DNA of 38,922 nucleotides from Methylococcales bacterium (GTDB lineage Bacteria; Pseudomonadota; Gammaproteobacteria; Methylococcales; Methylomonadaceae). A program made the translations under genes and the position numbers. The stretch spans positions 1-38,922 of the forward strand of contig QVQE01000154.1 in the NCBI GenBank assembly GCA_003584865.1. Direction: 5' to 3'. This document shows positions 1 through 7,037 of the stretch, piece after piece; position 1 is the first letter of the stretch; the number at the start of each line of letters is the position of its first letter. The notes under the pieces are model-generated. The model worked only from the letters and a program-made list of their open reading frames with translations. It did no database searches and was not told the origin of the DNA.

Positions 1-1
1 T

Positions 2-166
2 AATCTAGTGACCGCCAGACGTCAAAAGCATCATGGAATGAGTTGGTCTAAAAATGGCTCGTATGCATTGACCGCATTAAGCACTGTCACGCTTAACAAC
101 GCAACCGTCCAATGGTTAGAACATCGAACGCTTCCGCTTACCTGGGTGAAAAAGAAGGTTGCTTAG
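2..166 (+). pseudogene. Transposase C-terminal fragment (cut by window edge)
   Basis: An open frame runs from the window edge to TAG at 164-166 and gives 54 residues. It contains a 'HHGMSWSKNG' motif followed by a Leu/Thr-rich helix and the tail 'QWLEHRTLPLTW'. A GM-x-W-S-x-x-G motif close to the C-terminus recurs in transposases of several IS families, such as the ISKra4 and ISLre2 types. I cannot assign the family from 54 residues. Whether the gene is intact cannot be judged because its 5' part lies outside the window. No terminal inverted repeat was identified downstream, but a degenerate repeat array begins about 100 bases further on. Confidence 0.6.
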
Positions 167-265
167 GCTAATCGTACAGGTTGTTCTTTAAGTTGTTCTT
201 TAATCGGTTTAGCGTTTATATTTTTTATTAATGTCAGTATATTATGCAAGTGGTTGGCACAAATT

Positions 266-517
266 ACACCAATCCTATCCATGTTTACAGCAAACAAGAC
301 CTTGGATGCTCTGAAAGGATACTTGTTTGGGGTCAGGAGAGTATGCCGGAGGTGTTCTAGGTCTAGGACAAGGGCATTTGTAGTTATGTTTAGAGCAAAC
401 AAGGTCTTGTTTGTTCTAAACTAGACTCTTTCTATCGCAGAAGAGACCTTGTTTAGAGTAATCCAGGTCATTTTCAGAGCAAAAACGATCTGGATTGAAG
501 CAAACTAGATCAACAAT
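266..517. repeat. Degenerate 21-bp tandem repeat array (about 12 units)
   Basis: The best unit is at 392-412, with consensus close to AGAGCAAACAAGRTCTTGTTT trimmed to 20 bases as AGAGCAAACAAGRTCTTGTT. Recognisable units begin at 287, 371, 392, 413, 434, 455, 476 and 497. All starts are separated by exact multiples of 21, with more decayed units between and one beginning at 266. The AGAGCAAAC core or the CTTGTTT end is retained in most. Units 392 and 413 together also form a near-perfect inverted repeat (389-403 with 406-420, 14 of 15 paired). In the + frame the units read as heptapeptides of the form RANKVLF, but stop codons interrupt them, so no protein is supported. There are no unique spacers, so this is not CRISPR. 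Apart from this array I see no gene between 167 and 597. Confidence 0.7.
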
Positions 518-597
518 GGCTCAATGACAGGTTGAACCCTCATGTTTGTTCAGTTTTCTTCTATACAGGCAATTGTTGAGGTAATCATGAAGACGCT

Positions 598-909
598 CTA
601 TTCCTCAATAATTGTCTGAACCAGTATCCAAGGCTTAACAACCACTGCCCAAACATCAGCATCGACCTCTAACCACGCCAACGCTTGTTGATCAGAAACT
701 AAAGCCACTTGATTACTTTGTAACCATCGAGCAACCTGATCTTTATTATCAATAGAAAACTGGTAGGCCACGTCCACTAAGTCGAGTGTTGAATCAACAT
801 ATACTGCTGAGCCACTGGCAAAGAAGCGTTGTAACTCTTTCCAGGGAATGGTTGATGTTTCCAGGTTTACTTTTTCTTTTTCGATTGAATGGGCGTTTAG
901 TTTAGTCAT
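598..909 (-). CDS. DUF2288 family protein
   Basis: The 103-residue protein matches my memory of the DUF2288 family, small soluble gammaproteobacterial proteins of unknown function and about this length. Seen here: an amphipathic N-terminal helix with the 'PWKELQRFFASG' segment, then a central 'DLVDVAYQFSIDNKDQVARW' segment, then a C-terminal 'WAVVVKPWILVQ' strand region. There is no signal peptide, membrane span or recognisable catalytic motif. It is transcribed divergently from the TPR gene at 998, with 88 bases between the two starts containing a palindrome and a -10-like box. The function is unknown. Confidence 0.75.
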   Translation of the reverse strand: MTKLNAHSIEKEKVNLETSTIPWKELQRFFASGSAVYVDSTLDLVDVAYQFSIDNKDQVARWLQSNQVALVSDQQALAWLEVDADVWAVVVKPWILVQTIIEE

Positions 910-931
910 GGTTTCAATATTAAATAGTGTC

Positions 932-970
932 GTTACAAGTAGAGCTGTTATTCTATAATAATTAGAATAA
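932..970 (+). promoter_or_regulatory. Putative promoter and palindrome in the divergent spacer
   Basis: A perfect TATAAT lies at 954-959, with GTTACA (four of six matches to the -35 consensus) at 932-937, 16 bases apart. It points toward the TPR gene at 998. The -10 is embedded in an 8-bp inverted repeat, TTATTCTA at 948-955 and TAGAATAA at 963-970, which could be an operator shared with the divergent DUF2288 gene or simply AT-rich chance. Assignment is by consensus only. Confidence 0.4.
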
Positions 971-997
971 TAACTAGTCAGTCAGGAGTGAAATTTA

Positions 998-1744
998 ATG
1001 TCTTTAGTCTCATCGTTTACCAAAAAATCCAAGCTTAATGCCTCCATTAAGCAAACAGCTCAAGCCCGTAAAAGTGAAGGTCATACCGCAGACGGTTTAT
1101 TCAAGGCCGCCTATCTTGGCTATGCCGATGTATTAACCGATGATCCTTTACGTGCGGAAACGTTATATAGCTGGGGTTTTGCCTTATATCATCAGGCAAA
1201 GACCAAAACAGGTGACGAAGCGGCCAGTCTTTATCAGGATGCGATTGACCGTTTTGCCTTTTGTTTGTTGATTAACCCTAATTACTTAGGGGCGGCAATT
1301 AATAGCGGCGTGGCTTATATGGATTTTGCACGCTTAAAAGAAGTTGCTCCCGATAATGATTTATACGAAAAAGCTAAAAAACAATTTGAGAGAGCAAACT
1401 CTATTCAAGCAGGTACAGCGTCTTATAACCTGGCGTGTATCTATGGTTTGCGTGGTGATAAAGATGAGTGTCTAAAAGCCCTTGAGCTTTCAAGAGATAA
1501 AGTGACGTTACCTGAGCAAGCCGAAATTCTAGCTGATCCCGATATGGCAACAGTCGTCGAGCAAGACTGGTTTATCGCTTTTCTGGAAGACTTAAATAGA
1601 AGAAAAGAGGAGCCTGAAGTGAAAGAAGTTGTTTTTAATTCAACTGCCTCCAGATGGAAACTGGTTGAAAGAAAATTTAACGATGATGATGACGAAATTG
1701 CCGTTGGAGAAAACGCTGAGAAAAGTACTGAAGAGCCTTCTTAA
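998..1744 (+). CDS. TPR-repeat protein
   Basis: The 248-residue cytoplasmic protein is mostly helical. At about residues 52-165 it has TPR-like repeats: 'AETLYSWGFALYHQA', 'AIDRFAFCLLINPNYLGAAINSGVAY' and 'AKKQFERANSIQAGTASYNLACIYGLRGD'. TPRs mediate protein-protein contacts, but the partner is unknown. The C-terminal tail (about residues 225-248) is strongly acidic and probably disordered. A good Shine-Dalgarno sequence (CAGGAG) precedes the ATG by about 11 bases. No signal peptide is visible. The gene stands alone, divergent from DUF2288 and facing the convergent DUF1415 gene, with a hairpin pair between. Confidence 0.75.
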   Translation: MSLVSSFTKKSKLNASIKQTAQARKSEGHTADGLFKAAYLGYADVLTDDPLRAETLYSWGFALYHQAKTKTGDEAASLYQDAIDRFAFCLLINPNYLGAAINSGVAYMDFARLKEVAPDNDLYEKAKKQFERANSIQAGTASYNLACIYGLRGDKDECLKALELSRDKVTLPEQAEILADPDMATVVEQDWFIAFLEDLNRRKEEPEVKEVVFNSTASRWKLVERKFNDDDDEIAVGENAEKSTEEPS

Positions 1745-1746
1745 CA

Positions 1747-1789
1747 CGAGATAAATAACATCTCGGGAACGCCGAGCTTTAGCTCGGCG
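1747..1789. terminator. Two hairpins between convergent genes
   Basis: A short stem (CGAGAT 1747-1752 with ATCTCG 1760-1765) is followed by a perfect 9-bp stem, CGCCGAGCT at 1770-1778 and AGCTCGGCG at 1781-1789. It lies between the 3' ends of the TPR and DUF1415 genes. The position fits a bidirectional terminator, but there is no clear U-tract on either strand, so factor-dependent termination or RNA protection is equally possible. Confidence 0.5.
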
Positions 1790-1836
1790 TAATCATCCTA
1801 GCGTAATTGATCCAATAAATCCTGTCGTTAAATTGC

Positions 1837-2391
1837 TTAGACAAACGGATAACAAGACGCCAATAATGACTTTACTTTGCGCAGCCCTAACTTTTGCATG
1901 AGTTCAATATTCCGTTGTGGAATGCCTTCTGCATTGGGATGGTTTTCCACCGCCCATTCAATACTGGTTTCACGCAGTAAATGCAGCATAGGATAAGGTG
2001 AACGATTGGTATAATTAGCAGGGTCATCTGGACTGGCTCCTTCAAAACAGTAGTCGGGGTGGAAACTCGCCAGTTGGTAAGTACCTTCATAATTTTGATC
2101 AACCAGAATGGCTTCAGCCAGTTCAATAAAATCCAGGTACTCTTCAAAATCACTAAAAATCGACTCATAAATGACTAAGGTAGTCTCAATGCCGGGGTCG
2201 AGATTTAATCTTTCAAACTCGGTTAATAAGTTCAATACTGCGCTTTCAATATCGGTGCTATGATCTGTTTCAAAATGAATACTGCCTCGTTCCAATTCAT
2301 GTTTTGCAAACGGGCAGATGTTATAGTCAATAACAATGGTTTTTAGCCAATTTTGGGTAGCGGTTATTAATTGGTGTTTTTTGTTGTCCAT
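1837..2391 (-). CDS. DUF1415 family protein
   Basis: The 184-residue protein resembles DUF1415, a conserved proteobacterial family of unknown function. Family-like blocks seen are 'NICPFAKHEL' near residues 25-34, 'QLASFHPDYCFEG' around 106-118, and 'DPANYTNRSPYPMLHLLRE' in the middle, followed by an 'IPQRNIELMQKLG' helix. Conserved Cys, His, Asp and Tyr residues hint at metal or cofactor binding, but no activity is established. There is no signal peptide. The start ATG is at 2391. The gene is divergent from the DUF6164 gene, with an 80-base spacer containing a TATAAT at 2427-2432. Confidence 0.75.
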   Translation of the reverse strand: MDNKKHQLITATQNWLKTIVIDYNICPFAKHELERGSIHFETDHSTDIESAVLNLLTEFERLNLDPGIETTLVIYESIFSDFEEYLDFIELAEAILVDQNYEGTYQLASFHPDYCFEGASPDDPANYTNRSPYPMLHLLRETSIEWAVENHPNAEGIPQRNIELMQKLGLRKVKSLLASCYPFV

Positions 2392-2471
2392 GGCGTATTT
2401 GTCCGTAACTATCTAAGGGTTGCCGTTATAATAGCTTATTTTAGCAAGCAGCGTTTTCTGTAGATCACACG

Positions 2472-2837
2472 ATGGCAACTTTATTATTTTCTTTACGAGG
2501 CGTGCCTGAAGATGAGGCAGAAGAGGTGCGTGAATTATTGACAGAGCACAGTGTCGATTTTTATGAAACCAATGCCGGAAACTGGGGTGTCTCTATGCCG
2601 GCTTTATGGTTACGGAGTGAGGATGAGTTATTTAAGGCCAGGCAACTGCTGGATGTTTATCAAGTCCAGCGGGCGACTCAGGCACGTGAACACTATTTAC
2701 AACTTAAAGCCGAGGGTCAGCATCTAACCTTTTTTAAAATGCTGAAAGAAAGACCTCTGCAACTTTTAATTTATCTTTGTGGGATAGCCTTGACGATTTA
2801 TGTCTCCATTAGATTGTTGTTTGAGTTGGGATTATAG
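2472..2837 (+). CDS. DUF6164-like small inner-membrane protein
   Basis: This 121-residue protein has an N-terminal ferredoxin-like region ('LFSLRGVPEDEAEEVRELL', then 'DFYETNAGNWGVSMPALWL'), a basic helical middle, and one C-terminal hydrophobic span at about 97-117. The layout fits the DUF6164 family as I remember it, so it is likely a tail-anchored membrane protein with its main domain in the cytoplasm. Function is unknown. It lies 86 bases upstream of fhcB on the same strand and could be co-transcribed, though the spacing does not require it. Confidence 0.65.
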   Translation: MATLLFSLRGVPEDEAEEVRELLTEHSVDFYETNAGNWGVSMPALWLRSEDELFKARQLLDVYQVQRATQAREHYLQLKAEGQHLTFFKMLKERPLQLLIYLCGIALTIYVSIRLLFELGL

Positions 2838-2923
2838 CAGCGGGTAAAATGAGACAGGGTTTTCAATTAGGTTTAAAATAAAGCGATTAAACGCGTATTA
2901 ACTATGAACAACGGGACAACTGA

Positions 2924-4183
2924 ATGACTGAGATAACTGAAGTACCGAGTCCTTTTTGCGGTATTGGCACGGATGATCTGACCATCAGGGTTGATGGTGT
3001 ATTGCTGAAGGTAATTGAAAATGGTTGTGCGGTTAATACGCCGGCATTTGAACAACCGATGACTGATATCAGTGCGAGAGTCGCTGGGCAAGAAGTGAGT
3101 CTGGAAGTCGCGGTTGCCAAGGCTGCCGAATTATTAAAAGACACTAAACTACCTCTTATTGGGGGTTGTGCGACGGATGTTAACGGCATGCGTGGTTTAT
3201 TGGCTTTGGCTGACCGTTCCGGTGCAGTGGTTGATAATATGAACTTTACTGGGGCCCGTAATAACTTTTTGGCCTTGCAGGATTCTGGATGGATGAATAC
3301 GACCTTGGCTGAAGTTAAAAATCGCTGTGATTTGTTGTTAGTGGTAGGTACCGATTTAGAAGGGTTTGCACCCCGATTCTTCGAACGTTATCTGTGGAAT
3401 AAAGAATCCATGTTTATTGAAGATACCAGTGAGCGTGAGGTTATTTATTTAGGCAGAGCCCCATCAGGTGATGCGTCTACGAATCCAATGGGTAAGAAGG
3501 CTCAGGTTTTCCCGTGTGCTATAGAAGATCTTGCTGAAGTGGTTGCAGTGTTAAGAGCATTGGTTAAAAAACAACCCATACGAGCGACTTCTGTAGCGGG
3601 TATTGCGGTGGCTGATTTACAGTTAATTGCTGATAAGTTAAAAGCGGCGACTTATGGTGTGGTCACTTGGGCTGCCGGTGCCTTGGCTTACACTCAAGCA
3701 GAACTGACTGTGCAGACGCTGTCAGAAATGGTTAAAGACCTTAATAATCAAAATACCCGTTGCTCAGGTTTGCCTTTGGCGGGTAAAGAAGGCGATCAAA
3801 CAGCAAATCAGGTGTGCGGATGGACAACAGGCTATCCAGCAAGGACTCGATTTTCCAGTGGCTATCCAGAGTATGATCCATTTTTAAATGAAACCAAGAG
3901 CTTGCTGGCTAATGGTGAAGTGGATGCTTTGGTTTGGGTGCAAGCGTTTAATGTAAATGCTGTGCCGCCCGAAACCGATCTACCCACGATTGTGGTGGGA
4001 CGTTCCGGGATGACATTTACTAAAGAACCGGATGTTTTTATTCCTGTGGGCACACCGGGAATAGATCATGCGGGCCATGCTTATCGAATGGATAACGTGG
4101 TCGCTATCCGGTTAAAGAAATTAAGAGATTCAGGATTGCCCAGTACGGCGCAAGTGCTGAATGCCATTGAACAAGCCTTGTAG
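2924..4183 (+). CDS. fhcB: Formyltransferase/hydrolase complex subunit B
   Basis: The 419-residue protein is homologous to the molybdopterin-type subunit B (FwdB/FmdB) of archaeal formylmethanofuran dehydrogenase. In methylotrophs the Fhc complex hydrolyses formyl-methanofuran to formate in tetrahydromethanopterin-linked formaldehyde oxidation and does no redox chemistry. The sequence agrees with that role. Only one Cys (residue 12, PFCG) remains where archaeal FwdB has a [4Fe-4S]-binding Cys cluster. The segment at about 107-123, 'NFTGARNNFLALQDSGW', has no Cys where the metal-pterin ligand would be expected. Seen blocks: 'LIGGCATDVNGMRG' and 'VVGTDLEGFAPRF'. The stop is 9 bases from the fhcA start, so the two genes form an operon. 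It is an accessory subunit of the hydrolase complex and probably not catalytic. Confidence 0.92.
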   Translation: MTEITEVPSPFCGIGTDDLTIRVDGVLLKVIENGCAVNTPAFEQPMTDISARVAGQEVSLEVAVAKAAELLKDTKLPLIGGCATDVNGMRGLLALADRSGAVVDNMNFTGARNNFLALQDSGWMNTTLAEVKNRCDLLLVVGTDLEGFAPRFFERYLWNKESMFIEDTSEREVIYLGRAPSGDASTNPMGKKAQVFPCAIEDLAEVVAVLRALVKKQPIRATSVAGIAVADLQLIADKLKAATYGVVTWAAGALAYTQAELTVQTLSEMVKDLNNQNTRCSGLPLAGKEGDQTANQVCGWTTGYPARTRFSSGYPEYDPFLNETKSLLANGEVDALVWVQAFNVNAVPPETDLPTIVVGRSGMTFTKEPDVFIPVGTPGIDHAGHAYRMDNVVAIRLKKLRDSGLPSTAQVLNAIEQAL

Positions 4184-4192
4184 GAAAAGATA

Positions 4193-5848
4193 ATGTTGAT
4201 AAAATTAACAGGGGGTACTGTCTATGATCCTGCATGTGGGATTGATGGTCAGTTGCAAGATATCTATATTAAAGACGGTCGTATTGTTGCCAAGCCGACG
4301 GATGCCGTCGTTGAAAAGGAATATGATTTAAAAGGCAAGGTGGTCATGTCGGGCGCCATTGATATGCACACACATATCGGCGGTGGAAAAGGGAATATTG
4401 CCAGAACGCTATTACCTGAAGATCATAGACAAGATCCTGTACATCGGAGTGACATTACCCGTTCTGGTTGTGGTCATGCCATGCCCAGCACGTTTGTAAC
4501 CGGCTATCGTTATGCTGAAATGGGTTATACCGCTGGTTTCGAACCGGCTTTGTTGCCCATTAATGCCCGTCAAGCTCACATGGAAATGGCTGATATCCCT
4601 ATTCTGGATAAAGGCGGTTATGTGATGTTGGGCAGTGATGATTACTTACTGCGGATGTTGACGGCTAAAAAAGATCAAAAAGCCATTAATGATTATGTGG
4701 CCTGGACGATGCAATCGGCTAAAGCGATTGGGGTTAAGGTGGTTAATCCGGGTGGCATTAATGCGTTTAAATTCAATCAACGCAAATTGGATTTAGATGA
4801 ACAAAACTGTCATTACGGTGTGACTCCTCGTGATATTTTGCAAGTGTTGGCAACCGCTGTTAAAGAGATTGGTGTTTCTCATCCTTTGCACGTGCATGGC
4901 TGTAATTTAGGTGTTCCCGGTAATGTGCAAACGACCTTGGATACTATTCAAGGGATTGGTGGTTTGCCGATGCATTTAACACATATCCAGTTCCATAGTT
5001 ATGGCACAGAAGGGGACTTTAAATTCTCTTCGGGTGCAGCACAGATTGCGGAAGCAATTAATAGAAACAAGAATATAACTATTGATGTCGGTCAGATTCT
5101 GTTTGGTCAAACGGTTACCGCATCTGGCGATAGTATGCGTCAACATGCCAATCATAAACATGCCAGCCCTAATAAATGGGTGACGATGGATATTGAATGT
5201 GATGCCGGCTGTGGCGTGGTGCCTTTTAAATATAAAGATCAAAACTTTGTTAATGCCTTGCAATGGGCGATTGGTCTGGAAACCTTTTTGTTGGTGAATG
5301 ATCCCTGGCGCATCTTTTTAACAACCGATCATCCCAATGGAGCACCGTTTACCAGTTATCCCCATTTGATTCGCTTGTTAATGGACAGAAGTTTCCGTAA
5401 TGATGTGTTGTCAACCATTCATCCTGAAGCACAAAAAATGACCACACTGGCGTCTATTGAGCGGGAATACACCTTGCAAGAGATTGCAATCATGACCCGT
5501 GCAGGTGCGGCCAAATTGATCGGTCTAAAAGATCGGGGTGGTTTAAGTGCGGGCAACTGGGCTGATATTACCGTGTATACCGATAATACGGATAGACAAA
5601 AGATGTTTGAGAAACCCGATTATGTGTTTAAAGATGGCCAATTAGTCGTTGTTGATGGCAAAGTGGTTTCTACCAAATGGGGCACGACTCATGTTGTCAG
5701 ACCGGACTTTGATCCTTCAGTAGAGAAAGGTTTAAAAGACTATTTTGACCGTTATCTGACGATGAAGATGGGTAACTTTAAAATCAGCGATGATGAGATT
5801 ACCGAAGATGGACGAGGTAGTATTACGGTGCATCCGCTGAGCAGTTGA
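4193..5848 (+). CDS. fhcA: Formyltransferase/hydrolase complex subunit A (formyl-methanofuran hydrolase)
   Basis: The 551-residue amidohydrolase-superfamily protein is the hydrolytic subunit that releases formate from formyl-methanofuran at a binuclear zinc centre. Visible metal-site motifs are 'DMHTHIGGGKGN' (H59 and H61), 'NPGGINAFKFNQ' with the Lys expected to be carboxylated, 'HPLHVHGCNLGVPGN', 'HLTHIQFHSYG', and 'FLTTDHPNGAPFTSYP' with the catalytic Asp. Length matches the family. It follows fhcB by 9 bases with a 'GGAAAAG' ribosome site. The fhcD and fhcC genes often found next to fhcBA are not downstream. Instead, a 109-bp element with terminal inverted repeats starts 5 bases after the stop codon and the next genes are on the other strand. 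Confidence 0.95.
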   Translation: MLIKLTGGTVYDPACGIDGQLQDIYIKDGRIVAKPTDAVVEKEYDLKGKVVMSGAIDMHTHIGGGKGNIARTLLPEDHRQDPVHRSDITRSGCGHAMPSTFVTGYRYAEMGYTAGFEPALLPINARQAHMEMADIPILDKGGYVMLGSDDYLLRMLTAKKDQKAINDYVAWTMQSAKAIGVKVVNPGGINAFKFNQRKLDLDEQNCHYGVTPRDILQVLATAVKEIGVSHPLHVHGCNLGVPGNVQTTLDTIQGIGGLPMHLTHIQFHSYGTEGDFKFSSGAAQIAEAINRNKNITIDVGQILFGQTVTASGDSMRQHANHKHASPNKWVTMDIECDAGCGVVPFKYKDQNFVNALQWAIGLETFLLVNDPWRIFLTTDHPNGAPFTSYPHLIRLLMDRSFRNDVLSTIHPEAQKMTTLASIEREYTLQEIAIMTRAGAAKLIGLKDRGGLSAGNWADITVYTDNTDRQKMFEKPDYVFKDGQLVVVDGKVVSTKWGTTHVVRPDFDPSVEKGLKDYFDRYLTMKMGNFKISDDEITEDGRGSITVHPLSS

Positions 5849-5978
5849 AGGTATCTACTTTAAAAAGCCGGGTAAATTGAATATCTGTAATAATTAACCA
5901 TTAAATTTTAAAGTACTTTGTTTTTTACATACCAAGTTTTACCCGGGGATTTAAAGTAGATGCGTTGAGCAGTTGAAG
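5838..5978. mobile_element. MITE-like element at the fhcA 3' end with flanking duplication
   Basis: 24-bp imperfect terminal inverted repeats lie at 5853-5876 (starts ATCTACTTTAAA, ends CCGGGTAAA) and 5938-5961 (starts TTTACCCGG, ends TTTAAAGTAGAT), 21 of 24 matched. They bound a 109-bp AT-rich segment with no reading frame. Outside them, TGAGCAGTTGAAG occurs at both 5838-5850 and 5966-5978, and weaker similarity extends this to about 20 bp. The left copy contains the fhcA stop codon. This reads as a small non-autonomous element with a target-site duplication that has since diverged. Alternatively, the inverted repeat is a long-loop transcription terminator that was tandemly duplicated. Confidence 0.55.
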
Positions 5979-6002
5979 TTTATTTTGATATGACATTAAG
6001 GA

Positions 6003-7037
6003 CTATCTGATGAGTGTAACAACGTATTTTCCTTTATCCCTGGTTAACCAATAATGTGTCGCCAATTGATGGGCTGCTTCTTGCGTATCCGCTTTTCCCA
6101 GTAGTTTTAACGCAACAGCCGCTGTACCAATGATTGAGTTTTCGGCAAACTCATCTTCAACAAGGCCTTGCCACATTAAAGCCAACTGCTTTGGATCCAG
6201 TTCTTCTGTCTTAACATGACGGCGGCTAAAAAGGGCGGGCCAGTTTTCGTCAAATAACTCGCCTAAGTGTATGCTTTGAACCAGGCACTCCATATCGGGG
6301 TTGCGTTCAGTTTCTCCACCTTCACCTTTTAATACCGCTGCATGAGGCTGTTGCAATAAGGCCGCAGCTTGTTGATGGACAGGGCGATAGCCGGGATGGA
6401 ATATACCTTGAATGGTGTAAGCGGCATTAAATGGATTAATGAGTCGAACCAAAGTATGAACCGGTGAGCGTAAGCCCATCAGCGGTCGCAGTTCTATTAT
6501 CTCATGCAATTTTGGACAGAACTGTTCTAATGATAGATAACTGAAGTGTTGTTGTTTAAGTTGCTGAATTGTTTGTTCTACTGAGTTCGAGGGTTCTAGT
6601 CCCAGATATTTCAGCATATCTTGAGTATAAAGTCGGTCAGCCGTATGACCACTTGCGCCGTGCATAAAGACGTTAATACCGTTGTCTGCCAATAACAGAG
6701 CCGATAATAGAAACCACGGCAGATGACGGCGTTTTCCTGCATAAGATGACCAGTCTAAATCGACTAAGCCCGGGTTATTACCCAACTGGCACGATTCTCT
6801 AACCGCTGAAACAAAGCCCGCTAATTCTTCTGGCGTTTCTTCTTTAACACGCATTAACATTAAAAATGCACCTAATTGAACAGGTTGCACTTCATCGGCC
6901 AGAATCATCTTCATTGCCTGATAGGCTTCAGCTTGAGTTAAGGGTCTTGAACCCTTTTTACCTTTACCAATAATACGAATAAATTCAGCGAAAGGATGTT
7001 CTGGGCTGGGCGTGTGTTCGTGATGAGTGAAAGTCAT
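6003..7037 (-). CDS. ybiB: TrpD2/YbiB-like protein of the phosphoribosyltransferase family 3 fold
   Basis: The 344-residue protein belongs to the glycosyl transferase family 3 group related to anthranilate phosphoribosyltransferase. It has the N-terminal helical domain ('LTQAEAYQAMKMILADEVQPVQLGAFLMLMRVKEET' region, about 37-72) and the alpha/beta domain. At the phosphoribosyl-pyrophosphate loop, where TrpD has GTGGD, this protein has 'FMHGASGHTADRLYTQDMLKYLG', so the catalytic loop is altered as in YbiB/TrpD2. Those proteins are known to bind nucleic acids and are not thought to make tryptophan. Also seen: 'ELRPLMGLRSPVHTLVRLINPF' and 'LKGEGGETERNPD'. Its start overlaps the cyoE stop by 4 bases (ATGA), indicating translational coupling. 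It is not a biosynthetic trpD by context. Confidence 0.8.
   Translation of the reverse strand: MTFTHHEHTPSPEHPFAEFIRIIGKGKKGSRPLTQAEAYQAMKMILADEVQPVQLGAFLMLMRVKEETPEELAGFVSAVRESCQLGNNPGLVDLDWSSYAGKRRHLPWFLLSALLLADNGINVFMHGASGHTADRLYTQDMLKYLGLEPSNSVEQTIQQLKQQHFSYLSLEQFCPKLHEIIELRPLMGLRSPVHTLVRLINPFNAAYTIQGIFHPGYRPVHQQAAALLQQPHAAVLKGEGGETERNPDMECLVQSIHLGELFDENWPALFSRRHVKTEELDPKQLALMWQGLVEDEFAENSIIGTAAVALKLLGKADTQEAAHQLATHYWLTRDKGKYVVTLIR

Noticed and set aside
163-402. 79-codon minus-strand frame overlapping the repeat array
   Set aside because: It is built largely from the 21-bp repeat units read backwards, has no ribosome site and resembles no family.
266-517. CRISPR array
   Set aside because: The 21-bp units are contiguous and degenerate with no unique spacers, and no cas gene is near.
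6003-7037. Calling this gene trpD (anthranilate phosphoribosyltransferase)
   Set aside because: The GTGGD phosphoribosyl-diphosphate loop is not conserved and no trp gene is adjacent. The YbiB/TrpD2 group fits better.
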